Position numbers and translations under genes: made by a program
Notes under the pieces: generated by a model
The model's database searches: none
Told to the model about the DNA's origin: nothing
Seen by the model: only the letters and a program-made list of their open reading frames with translations
Shown here: in pieces, positions 23,700 to 33,754 of the stretch
How the letters are laid out: every line of letters begins with the position of its first letter
How positions within the stretch are numbered: position 1 is the first letter of the stretch
Assembly: GCA_037447655.1 (NCBI GenBank)
Contig: JBBHKE010001258.1
Coordinates: 62,001 to 126,000 of the forward strand
Direction of reading: 5' to 3'
DNA length: 64,000 nt
Origin: Zygnema cylindricum
Lineage: Eukaryota > Streptophyta > Zygnematophyceae > Zygnematales > Zygnemataceae

Positions 23700-24872
23700 G
23701 ATAGTAACACACCATTAATAGAGAGCAACGGCGCAATACGTCATAATCGGTACGGCTCGCACGCGTGAAATCTGAAGATCTTCGAGTGCACTCTGCAAAC
23801 TCAAAAAAAAACGAGAGTTTTAACGTTCACACTGCACTCCACACGATTACGACATTTTGTTAGGATATTGGGCGAATCGGCGTGTGCCGAAATCGCGCCG
23901 TTTAATGTTTTGGTTCGGTTCTATGTTTGTTTCGTTAGTACTTTATTTGTGTACGTTTCGGTACTGTACTTTCGGTACTGATGTTTCAAGTGAATCGGAC
24001 GTTTAGCGATTTGGTTAAATGTTGGCGAAGTGCGACGCGATTCGCTTCACCGGAAATATTCAATGTGTACGGCGAAGCAGCAGGACTTTTGTACGGACGA
24101 TACTGCAACGATGCTGCATCGATCCTGCCACAGTCTGTTTCGGTTTACAGAGAGAGTTTTCTGGAAGGGAAGGTTAGCTCGAGTTAGCTCAGGAGCTGTA
24201 GACTATGGCCGGCGCATCTTTGCGTGAACCTGGTCATCTTTAGTTAAGTGATTATGTTTAGTATTGCTTCTACTTGTATTTGTTCTTTGTTTATGTAGAG
24301 GGTATTTAGTGGAAGTGTGTGTGAGGGGAAAGTATCACAAAATTATGTAGGGTGATCAGAGTTTGCATTATTGGAGGGGAAAAAGCCTCCGGTGAAATAT
24401 ATGATTTTTTGCCGGATTTCTTTGTTGTCTTTTATCTTGCTTCCGCTGTGGTGTATCTGCTATTTATTTTGGTTATCTTTTTATCACATTTCACATTACA
24501 ACGTCACGTCATTAAACTACTGAATTTTAACTAAAGTCTTAATTGGGCTGTTCACAAGAATTTGTAAAAATGTCGATGAAGACGTTCAGACTGTCAACGA
24601 TAATGTTCACCGTCGATCGTATTTAGCGTGTAGAAATTATTAGTGTGTAGAATAATTTAGTGTCATGTACACTAATTTTGACTTAGAAAATTTTTGAAAA
24701 AAAAGTTATACACCACCGCGAATCGTAATTAGAGTAAATTACTCTAATTCGGTCGCTCGAAATTTCGACTCTATCACATCAAATAGAGTGAATGATTCTA
24801 ATTTTTTCATTATTCTATTTAAGGTAAAGTTTAATTAGCGTTTTTAATTCTAATATATGTTAGTTTTAAATA
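23700..24872. other. stretch without a recognisable gene
   Basis: Open frames here (for example 23981-24187) have no recognisable domain. Sequence around 24710-24750 carries the CACCGCGAATCGTAATTAG inverted-repeat signature of the mariner-like MITEs found elsewhere in the window. Confidence 0.5.
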
Positions 24873-26507
24873 GTGTGGAGTACGGATGACATCCGTCCGT
24901 GCAAAATTGTACTTTTATAAATAAAAAAGTACAAATAATGATTTAATACAGGCCATTATCATGTAACTGTGTTTTAACAATCCGCGCAGTGCAAACGTCA
25001 TAGTGACGATAAACTGTAGGATTTGTCAGATTCTGTACGAATACCTTATTTACAGTAGAGGATATTAACTTGCCAAATTAGAGTACACCGCATAAATTAG
25101 AGTAAATTCCTTTCTAAAACAGTTCTATCACATAAATTAGAGTAAATTACTCTAATTATTTTTTTCTCTTTTTTTACTCTAATTTTTTCATTACTCTAAT
25201 TACGATGCGCGGTGTAATGTTTCAACGAACGCCAATATGGGTACAGCTGATTTGTCGAGAGGATATTCACAGTAATATAGGTTAAAGCACAAATTTTGAC
25301 AATTCGTACACTGTCGCATACTTTCACAGTAATTAATTCCTAACTCTAATTTCGGTTTTTTAGGGATGTAGGCAATAAGTGTAACAGCAATTGCGGATCG
25401 AACTTATTTATAAAGGGGTATTTAGGTATTATGATTATAGAGTATTAAATTTGGTAGACGTCCGCAAAAGAATCACGCTATTTGGAGTTATATTTTAAAA
25501 GTTATAGCGATGGGTGTATTTAGGTGATAGCGTGGGGTCTTAATAACAAGTGGGTATCATTGAAACGGGTTAAGGGTCAAATTAGTACCGAAATTACGTG
25601 TGTACGTTTCATAAATTTCTAACGAAACGTTTAGTATGCACGGTGGTTCGTTTCGTACAAATTTTGGTAAGAAACGTCACTTTTACTTAAGGGAATTTCG
25701 TAGGAAGTTTCGCGTGCGAAATTTGTTAAACACGATCGTGCGAAGTCGCGTTTCGTTTGGCGCGCACTTTTGCACGTAAATGTTACGTAGTGAAACGTAA
25801 CGTTTGATTGGTTAGTAAAGTGCTAAGTAGTTAGTAAGAGATTTCGCACGTTTTTGCATTGGTCAGTCTGAGTCTTTGCTGATCAATGATTGGCCTAGGT
25901 AAAAGCCTATTAAAACGGAGCGTTGACTCTGGCCTGGCGAGTCCAAGGCGATGATGGATAAATAGTGAAGTGTAAGAGGAGAGTAGACAACTTTTCCTTT
26001 GGAAAAGTTTGTGGAAATTCCGGCTGATCTTGGTCCTGAGCGATTAATACCAAATTAGAGAAAAGGCATTTTGCATTGAAATCTCTTACTAACTAAATAG
26101 TGTTTTAGTAGTTAAGAGATAGAATTATTAAGAGTGGAGAGTAATGGAAAACACTTTAATAAGAAGGGTTGAGCCATGAGGGCAAGAGACCAAGCTAATG
26201 TTATGTGGACAGAAGCTTCTTCTAATTTAAAGTTTATCCTTGTGTGAGTGTTGTCCAATGTGGATGTGTATTTTCCAATGTGTGGAATGTGTGGTTGGGA
26301 TTGTTTGTAGTAATGGCATTTTCTGAGAAGTAGGAGATCCTGTTACAATAAGCGACAAATACATGTACACGAAAATAGGTACAGGTACGAAATCTTTTAA
26401 TTCACAGGGCAGTTTTTCGTGTGATAGAAGATATTTTTAAAAATATCTGTACTTGTATAATTCAAAAGTACATTTTTATACAAACCGACACGTTCCGTAC
26501 TCCACAC
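24873..26507. mobile_element. non-autonomous TA-flanked inverted-repeat element (mariner-like), 1.6 kb
   Basis: The ends are inverted repeats beginning GTGTGGAGTACGG; similarity extends about 45 bp inward to a TTGTACTTTT-like block. Each end is flanked by TA (24871-24872 and 26508-26509), as in the Tc1/mariner superfamily. No transposase frame is present. A smaller MITE (25086-25214) sits inside. Confidence 0.65.
25086..25214. mobile_element. 129-bp TA-flanked MITE with CACCGC termini
   Basis: Inverted ends read CACCGC...TTAGAGTAA and are flanked by TA on both sides (25084-25085 and 25215-25216). The interior is made of inverted TTAGAGTAA/TTACTCTAA blocks. Its termini resemble those of 42085-42300 and 53299-53398. 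Confidence 0.6.
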
Positions 26508-26871
26508 TAATAAAAACATACATAAATTAAAATGGTGTACACTAATTGTTCCTCTCGTAATTAGCGTACAGGAAAAATTAGAATCGTTTACACTATTTTA
26601 GGTAAAACCCTCAAAATTTAGGGGCGCCGAATTAGTGTTCAACACGCTAAATACGATCGGCACTGTAACTGTTCACACTATGCACGAAAAAAATCGTACA
26701 ATAAATGCGCTACTCAAACGTATAGCCCATAGTTGTTCACGGCGATTAGTGCGAACGTACCAATCACGATGAATTATACGTAACGAACGCATTCAACCTA
26801 TTGAACAATCGTTAAAAATCGTTAATCAATTACCTTCCGTACTATTCCGTACATGAAAAAAAAAAAACTTA

Positions 26872-27073
26872 GGGTATGTCCCCATGTGCATAAGTAAGGG
26901 TTTTTTTCTGTCGTTTTCCCGTAAAACTTAGCGACGTACTCCCTAAGTTGCAACCGTACGAAGGAATCCCAAATTTTTAAAGTACAATTTGTGTCATCCT
27001 CAAGCTTAAGATGTACGAAAATATGTCGTCTTGTGTTTTTCAACCCACTTCCACGACAAAAAACGACATATTT
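26872..27073. mobile_element. left part of a 778-bp PIF/Harbinger-like MITE
   Basis: It starts GGGTATGTCCCCATGTGC and is preceded by TTA (26869-26871). It continues after the nested Copia at 38020-38600, whose end is the inverted repeat followed by TTA (38601-38603). A 3-bp TTA duplication with GG-starting termini is typical of PIF/Harbinger. Removing the 10.9-kb Copia and one target copy leaves 778 bp, the same length as the copy at 54390-55167. Confidence 0.8.
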
Positions 27074-27740
27074 TGTAGGATCTCGGGCAAAAGACATTCA
27101 ATCAAAATAATTCACAAAACATAAATCATTACACAGCGGAAGCTCATAAAAGACAAGAGGAATATTCAGCTAAAAAGAATTATAAGTGTTCTTGGCCGAA
27201 GCCTTTTTAGATCATCTCTCTTCTCTCTTCTCTCTCTTCTCTATCCTCTTTAAATAATCTCTTACTCCAATATCATATCCTCTATGATTCAATCATGTAA
27301 GATAGAATTAATTAATTCGATACTCTGCACATGTACAATGTTGCCAATATATTCTCGCTACTCTGCACTAAGAGACAATAAGATAAGAGAAGCAAAACTT
27401 AGCGTAGTAGCGACGAAGTCTGTCCCTAGTTGATTGTACACTCTTCAATGAAAGTTCCACGAAGGAAGGCGCACACAATTCTTCCTTCGAAACGACAAAC
27501 TCCAAACGTTGACTTAAAAACGTGTCGCTTCACGAACACACCTGCACGCAAATTGAAACACCTGCGCACGAAACAAACAAGTGACGCGAAACGAAATAGT
27601 ATGTTTCGTTCGCGGACAACAAAAGTATTGTCGCGAAACGACATCGTACTTTTTGTATGATGACGCGACAGTTCCCGTCAAACAAATACAAGTTGGTATG
27701 ACGCTTCGCGAAATGTCGCGAAAACGACAATATCCCAACA
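27074..27740 (-). repeat. 3' LTR of the outer Copia
   Basis: On the minus strand it starts TGTTGGGATATTGTCG and ends CCTACA. It aligns with 37356-38019 with scattered substitutions and small indels. A polypurine tract (AAGAGGGGGAT on minus) adjoins it at 27741-27751. Confidence 0.9.
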
Positions 27741-27773
27741 ATCCCCCTCTTATTGTCGGAATCGCCAAACTCT

Positions 27774-29236
27774 TCAAAATAATCCAAGTTTTGGTCGCCC
27801 CCTCTCAAACACATCATGTGTGGTAGCCATTGTCAACAAATCAGCCGCCACCTCTTTTGTTGGTACGTACAAAAATACAATCACGTTTGCCATAACCAAA
27901 TCTCTTACAAAATGCCATTTGATCTTGATGTGTTTCGTCCTCTTGTGAAACACTGGATTTTTCGCCAACGCCATCGAACTCATGCTGTCAGAATAAATCG
28001 TCATACAACCAATAGGAATGCTTAACTCACGTAACATCTCCTTAATCTAAATCGAAGCCTTAGCTGCATGACACGCAACCATATACTCAATACCTGTGGA
28101 ACTCAATGCAACCGTAGGTTGTAGCCTAGAACTCCACGAGATCGCAACTCCTCCAAAAAATAAATGCATATCCTGATGTGGAGTTACTTGAATCAAAATC
28201 ACCGCCCCAATCCGGGTCACAATACCCAGCACACTTCAAAAAAATTTTGACAAAAGTAAACAAAAGTCCAAGATCAATCGTACCAACCAAGTATCGAAAG
28301 ATACGTCATACAGCCTCCTAGTGTGCCTTTTTTGGCTCGTGACAATAACGGTTGACGATGGAAACCTCGGCCGAAATATCAGGACGAGTACCAATGCTAA
28401 GGTACATAAGTGAACGAACCGCCTCTCGATATGGTACGTCGATAGAATCCTCCTCTTCAAACTTACGAATGTGTAGGTTTGCATCCAAGGGTGTAGAAAG
28501 CGGTTTCGCGTTAGACATACCAAATCTCTCCAAAATCTCCTTACAACATTGAGTTTGACTCAATTTAATGTTCCCCTTTTTGTCACGTATCACTTCAATC
28601 CCCAAAATATATCGTACCTCTTCAAGATTTGTAACTTTGAAATGTAATCCAAGGTAACATTTCAACTCATTAATGCGATCCGCTCGTGACAATAACGGCT
28701 GACGATGGAAACCGCGGCCAAAATATCTGGACGAGTACCAACGTTAAGGTACATAAGTGAACCAATCGCCTCTCGATATGGTACGTCGATAGAATCCTCC
28801 TCTTCAAATTTACGAATGTGTAGGTTTGCATCCAACTGTGTAGAAAGCGGTTTTGCGTCAGACATACCAAATCTATCCAAAATCTCCTTACAACATTGAG
28901 CTTGACTCAATTTAATGTTCCCCTCTTTGTCACGTATCACTTCAATCCCCAAAATATATCGTACCTCTCAAAGATGCGTAACTTTGAAATGTAATCCAAG
29001 GTAACATTTCAACTCATTAATGCGATCCAACTTGTCGCATACCATCAAAAATCATCCACATAAACAGAAAAGATGATTTGATCAAATCCTTCACCTTTCA
29101 CATAAACTCTAGAATCGGACGTAGTCCGTACGAATCCAAACTTCAATAGTACTTGATGAAGTCTCAAATACCAAGTGCGTGGTGCTTGTTTCAAACCATA
29201 TAATGACTTTCGCAAACGCCATACATTTCCTTCCTG
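27774..29236 (-). pseudogene. outer Copia pol, 3' part (RT palm to RNase H), with internal duplication
   Basis: Reading right to left: RT segment 29239-29045 (LRKSLYGLKQAPRTWYLRLHQ, ending at FSVYVDDF with the YVDD catalytic motif); RT connection 28952-28662 and again 28692-28318 (YILGIEVIRDK, CCKEILERFGM, VPYREAVRSLMYL, GTRPDI), a 347-bp tandem duplication; RNase H 28232-28047 and 28037-27774 (AISWSSRLQPTVALSSTG, HIKIKWHFVRD). Stops and frameshifts separate the parts. The 5' part of the same pol resumes at 33755. Confidence 0.9.
28335..29028. repeat. 347-bp tandem duplication inside the outer Copia pol
   Basis: The unit starting GCTCGTGACAATAACGG at 28335 begins again at 28682 and ends near 29028. 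The copies differ at roughly one in twenty positions, and the duplication shifts the reading frame (347 is not a multiple of 3). Confidence 0.9.
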
Positions 29237-29241
29237 CAAAG
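29237..29241. repeat. target-site duplication CAAAG (left)
   Basis: CAAAG directly precedes the inner Copia and recurs directly after it at 33750-33754. Confidence 0.95.
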
Positions 29242-30553
29242 TGTTGATATTTGGGTATTTTGTAGGTCTTTATTAGATAGAAAAAGAGTAGAGGCAGTCT
29301 GCCCCTGACTCCCTTCTCCAAGCCCCCACACTTGTCGTAGTCACTGAAGGCTGGAAAGGGAGCTAGAGCCATGGCTGCCTAGGCTCTCCAGAGAGACAGG
29401 AATAGATAATAAAGGTATGTTTACCAAAAAGGCAGTTGACGGACCCAGGAATTGATCCTGGTACCTACCGTCGGTGAATCGTCCCATAGGAGTTAGCTTT
29501 GTCCATTTAGTCTAGGACCAGTGCTAGAACATATAGGGTTTGATAGATATTTATGTAGTTACAGGTAGGGAATTCCATTTAACTGGGTTACGGTCTATAG
29601 AACATAGAATCAGTTGTACTATTAGTACCGGACGAAACAAATAGTACGGACATTTGTTTTGACGGTTCGTATTTAATCTCTATATGAATCGGACGGCCGT
29701 GGTTAGCGCCGGTCTCGAGGAAAGGACAATTTGGCGGTTTGCGGACTCCGCCACTCCGGATGACACGTGGCAACAACGTACTGGATTACGGAATTTACGG
29801 AACGGCAGAAAACAAATTCCGGAAGTGACAAATGTCGCACTATGGCGACATCGTACAATGTACGTACAGAAAGTACTCCGGCACTAGTACTTTCTTGTAC
29901 GGTACCGTTTTCTGACGCGGCATGACCTGGCGCCACGTGGAGAGATAAGATTTGGAGGCAGGAATTCCGGAGAATACAAGAGCGAATCCAGATAGGACAA
30001 TTGTTGACTTTTGAGCCATGTCGTACAATGTCCGTACAAAAGGTACACCGGCATCTGTACCTTTATGTACTATACAGTAATGTGATTGGTCCGTACCTCA
30101 GTACTAGAGGGTTTAGAGAGGGGTTTAGAACTTAGAATATTTTTGGTAGGTAGCTGCCTCTCCCAGAGAGCACCTTGTATAAATGTCAAACTTTGGCCAG
30201 CCATAACTATCAATTCAGTTGACCAAATTCAGTGATTCTTGTTGCTGCGGACTCAGGGGAGTCCAGGCTACATAGGGGTGTAGTCGGTCAGAGCTTTTGC
30301 CTGCCTGGGTGGCTGCATTTCTAAGGGAAAGTCAAAGTGGGGAATGTTATCCTATACTCATATTCTAACTTTGCATTCTGTAGTGAAACTGAGCACACAG
30401 AGAGTCTTACTTCACAGGGGTGAAGCTGTAATGGGGTTCTGATTGTCAAGGGGTCAATCATTTGGGTTTATATTAACTTGGAGTCGGCACTATCTAGATT
30501 AGCTTCCTTTGGACCCGCGAATTCTGTGCGGCAATGGAGCCCATAGAATTTCA
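29242..30553 (+). repeat. 5' LTR of the inner Copia
   Basis: It runs from TGTTGATATTTGGG to GAATTTCA. It contains a TATA box at 30178-30184, the gag ATG at 30534, and an antisense tRNA-like segment at about 29450-29515 whose T-arm on the minus strand is CCAGGATCAATTCCTGG. Confidence 0.95.
30178..30184 (+). promoter_or_regulatory. TATA box in the 5' LTR of the inner Copia
   Basis: TATAAAT lies 356 bp upstream of the gag ATG, after the conserved inverted motif CTCTCCCAGAGAG. The same box is intact in the 3' LTR at 33374-33380. Confidence 0.6.
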
Positions 30554-32246
30554 GGTTATGGGCCCACCATCTAGGGTGCCTATGTTCGATGGAACAGACT
30601 TCACTTATTGGGAGTTTACGATGGAGGGATTACTTTTCGAAAAGCACTTGTGGGGAATTGTTTCGGGACAAGTGAGGTGTCCGCCACTGGGCTTTGGAGG
30701 AGATCACTATGGAGAATCATCTGGGGCTGCCCAGAAAACCAACCGGAGTTCAGGTGCAACGGAAGGTGAAGGGAAGATCATTACCGTGGAAGGGGAAATA
30801 GGGGAGAAGGATAAAGGGACACCTATGGTGAGGGGAGCTAGGCTCTCGCCTACGGTTCCACTTGTGGGGGTTATAACTGAACCAAAAACTGAAGAAAATG
30901 ATAGAAAAATTTGGGAATATAAAAACACTATAGCAAAACATCTCATACTTAGATATGTGTCTAAGTCTATAGCTATCACTCTTTTAAATCTAACCAAGTC
31001 GTCGGAAATTTGGGACACACTAATTCAGATTTATAAGAGTGAGACTATACAGAGGCAGCAGTTAGTAAGACAAGAGATAGAGGCCTATGTTTATAAAGGC
31101 GGTAGCATGATAGAGTTTTGCAATGATATTGCTGGGTTATATGTTGAGCTTGCTAGTACGGGATATGTAGAATCTGAGGAGAGAAAGATTAATACACTAA
31201 TCATAAAGCTTCCATATGAGTACGAAGACATCATTTACCGTATGCAGGGAAAAGATGTCTCCTCGTGGACTTGGAGCATTACCATGGGAATAATTCTTGT
31301 GAGAGAAAGCACTTTGGAGCTTCGTAGGGGAAGTGAAAGGGTGACTGCATTTACAGCTAGTAGTGACTGGCGGAAGCGTGATGTGAGGACTGGCGGTGAC
31401 GAGCGGAAGCGTGATGAAAGGAAGAAGGACAAAGGTAAACCTTATCGGAACTTCGGTGGAAAGAGAGGGAGAGGAAAAGAAAGGGGAGCTTTGAAACAAG
31501 GGGTTTGCTTCGCTTGTAGGAAACCGGGTCACTATATGGAGGAGTGTCCTCGTTTGGAAGAACTTAGAAGTTGGAGTGTGAATGAGGAGGAAGAAGGGGA
31601 AGAGGAGAAAGAGGATGAAAAAATCTTGGAGCTTCTTCACATCGGTAGAATGGAGAAGAGAGAAAAGTACACAGAAATTCCACGAAGGCAACAGTGTGCT
31701 TTTGGAGGTATAAGGGAAGTAAAGAGAGAGGAGGTACTTGAGGATGTGGAGGAGTGTAAAGTGTATGACTTAGAAATGAGAAAGTCAGAACTAGGATCAA
31801 TAAGTGAAAACGGGAAAAATAAAATTAAAGAGGATAATTTTATAGGTAGTTTGGAATTAGAAAACTGGTCGGAAAGGGAGACTTCAACGGATTACGAGGA
31901 AAGGGGAGAAGTGAAACTAGAAGGGGTTTTAAAGGATAAGGGAGAAGAGGAATATTTAATGAAAGGTTTAGGGGAGGATAAATATTTATTGGGAATAAAT
32001 TTAGAAAGTGAGAGTGGAAAGAAATCCATGGGAGAGAGTGAGGAAAGTTCATATTTTGGGGGTAATGGGTTTGACATCACTAAAGGGAGTGATGACATTT
32101 ATGAAGGTGTGCCTGTAAAAGGGTTAGCCTCAGGATGTGTGTTGCAGATTGGAGATGGGGCTGGCTGTTTGAATTGCAAGAGGGAAATCGGATTTAGTGT
32201 GGATGGAAAAGAGGTGAGGTGGATAAAACTTTGCTCGGATTTATAA
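30534..32246 (+). CDS. Copia Gag-like protein fused to a remnant tail, 570 aa, no pol
   Basis: The frame starts inside the 5' LTR (MEPIEFQVMGPPSRVP) and is read through the primer-binding site, where GGTTATGGGCCCACCA encodes part of QVMGPP. Residues about 9-280 are Copia gag (FTYWEFTMEGLLFEKHLWGI; TLIQIYKSETIQRQQLVRQE; INTLIIKLPYEYEDIIYRM). A CCHC zinc knuckle (CFACRKPGHYMEEC) starts at residue 325. The relative at 49.5 kb continues from EIPRRQ into the protease; here EIPRRQQCAFGG leads instead into about 190 Glu/Lys/Ser-rich residues and ends near an RNase H remnant (SGCVLQIGDGAGC, compare SGYVLYVGDGACC). So protease, integrase and RT were deleted while one frame stayed open. The product should bind RNA and form particles; activity is inferred. 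Confidence 0.85.
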   Translation: MEPIEFQVMGPPSRVPMFDGTDFTYWEFTMEGLLFEKHLWGIVSGQVRCPPLGFGGDHYGESSGAAQKTNRSSGATEGEGKIITVEGEIGEKDKGTPMVRGARLSPTVPLVGVITEPKTEENDRKIWEYKNTIAKHLILRYVSKSIAITLLNLTKSSEIWDTLIQIYKSETIQRQQLVRQEIEAYVYKGGSMIEFCNDIAGLYVELASTGYVESEERKINTLIIKLPYEYEDIIYRMQGKDVSSWTWSITMGIILVRESTLELRRGSERVTAFTASSDWRKRDVRTGGDERKRDERKKDKGKPYRNFGGKRGRGKERGALKQGVCFACRKPGHYMEECPRLEELRSWSVNEEEEGEEEKEDEKILELLHIGRMEKREKYTEIPRRQQCAFGGIREVKREEVLEDVEECKVYDLEMRKSELGSISENGKNKIKEDNFIGSLELENWSERETSTDYEERGEVKLEGVLKDKGEEEYLMKGLGEDKYLLGINLESESGKKSMGESEESSYFGGNGFDITKGSDDIYEGVPVKGLASGCVLQIGDGAGCLNCKREIGFSVDGKEVRWIKLCSDL

Positions 32247-32438
32247 TAAGTGGGATGCTAAATGAAATGTGTGATGCAAATATTATTTCATTTCATCTAA
32301 TGCATTGTTTTAAATACGAGAGCATATTTCTTAAGTTATATAAAAGGAAAAAGAAAAGAAAAAGGAAAAAGGGGAGGGAGTGTTTTGTTTATTTTGTTGG
32401 TAATAGTTGAAAGGAAGTAGACTAGAAAATAAGGGGAG

Positions 32439-33749
32439 TGTTGATATTTGGGTATTTTGTAGGTCTTTATTAGATAGAAAAGAGTAGAGGCAGTCTGCCC
32501 CTGACTCCCTTCTCCAAGCCCCCACACTTGTCGTAGTCACTGAAGGCTGGAAAGGGAGCTAGAGCCATGGCTGCCTAGGCTCTCCAGAGAGACAGGAATA
32601 GATAATAAAGGTATGTTTACCAAAAAGGCAGTTGACGGACCCAGGAATTGATCCTGGTACCTACCGTCGGTGAATCGTCCCATAGGAGTTAGCTTTGTCC
32701 ATTTAGTCTAGGACCAGTGCTAGAACATATAGGGTTTGATAGATATTTATGTAGTTACAGGTAGGGAATTCCATTTAACTGGGTTACGGTCTATAGAACA
32801 TAGAATCAGTTGTACTATTAGTACCGGACGAAACAAATAGTACGGACATTTGTTTCGACGGTTCGTATTTAATCTCTATATGAATCGGACGGCCGTGGTT
32901 AGCGCCGGTCTCGAGGAAAGGACAATTTGGCGGTTTGCGGACTCCGCCACTCCGGATGACACGTGGCAACAACGTACTGGATTACGGAATTTACGGAACG
33001 GCAGAAAACAAATTCCGGAAGTGACAAATGTCGCACTATGGCGACATCGTACAATGTACGTACAGAAAGTACTCCGGCACTAGTACTTTCTTGTACGGTA
33101 CCGTTTACTGACGCGGCATGACCTGGCGCCACGTGGAGAGATAAGATTTGGAGGCAGGAATTCCGGAGAATACAAGAGCGAATCCAGATAGGACAATTGT
33201 TGACTTTTGAGCCATGTCGTACGATGTCCGTACAAAAGGTACACCGGCATCTGTACCTTTATGTACTATACAGTAATGTGATTGGTCCGTACCTCAGTAC
33301 TAGAGGTTTTAGAGAGGGGTTTAGAACTTAGAATATTTTTGGTAGGTAGCTGCCTCTCCCAGAGAGCACCTTGTATAAATGTCAAACTTTGGCCAGCCAT
33401 AACTATCAATTCAGTTGACCAAATTCAGTGATTCTTGTTGCTGCGGACTCAGGGGAGTCCAGGCTACACAGGGGTGTAGTCGGTCAGAGCTTTTGCCTGC
33501 CTGGGTGGCTGCATTTCTAAGGGAAAGTCAAAGTGGGGAATGTTATCCTATACTCATATTCTAACTTTGCATTCTGTAGTGAAACTGAGCACACAGAGAG
33601 TCTTACTTCACAGGGGTGAAGCTGTAATGGGGTTCTGATTGTCAAGGGGTCAATCATTTGGGTTTATATTAACTTGGAGTCGGCACTATCTAGATTAGCT
33701 TCCTTTGGACCTGCGAATTCTGTGCGGCAATGGAGCCCATATAATTTCA
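32439..33749 (+). repeat. 3' LTR of the inner Copia
   Basis: It matches 29242-30553 almost base for base; differences seen include one A indel near 32481, C for T near 32857 and T for G near 33743. It ends ATAATTTCA, followed by the duplicated CAAAG. Confidence 0.95.
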
Positions 33750-33754
33750 CAAAG

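Larger units (their letters stand above)
29242..33749 (+). mobile_element. inner, young, gag-only (non-autonomous) Copia element
   Basis: LTRs are at 29242-30553 (1312 bp) and 32439-33749 (1311 bp); by eye they differ at about eight positions. A perfect 5-bp duplication (CAAAG) flanks the element. The primer-binding site at 30554 (GGTTATGGGCCCACCA) is complementary to the anticodon arm of initiator tRNA-Met. A polypurine tract AAGGGGAG (32431-32438) precedes the 3' LTR. Only one frame (570 codons) lies between the LTRs; integrase and RT are absent, so it must rely on enzymes from relatives such as the 12.95-kb and 47.7-kb families. Confidence 0.95.

Noticed and set aside
23981-24187. 68-codon frame starting MFQVNRTFSDLVKCW
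   Set aside because: No recognisable domain, no splice context and no second copy in the window; not enough to call a gene.
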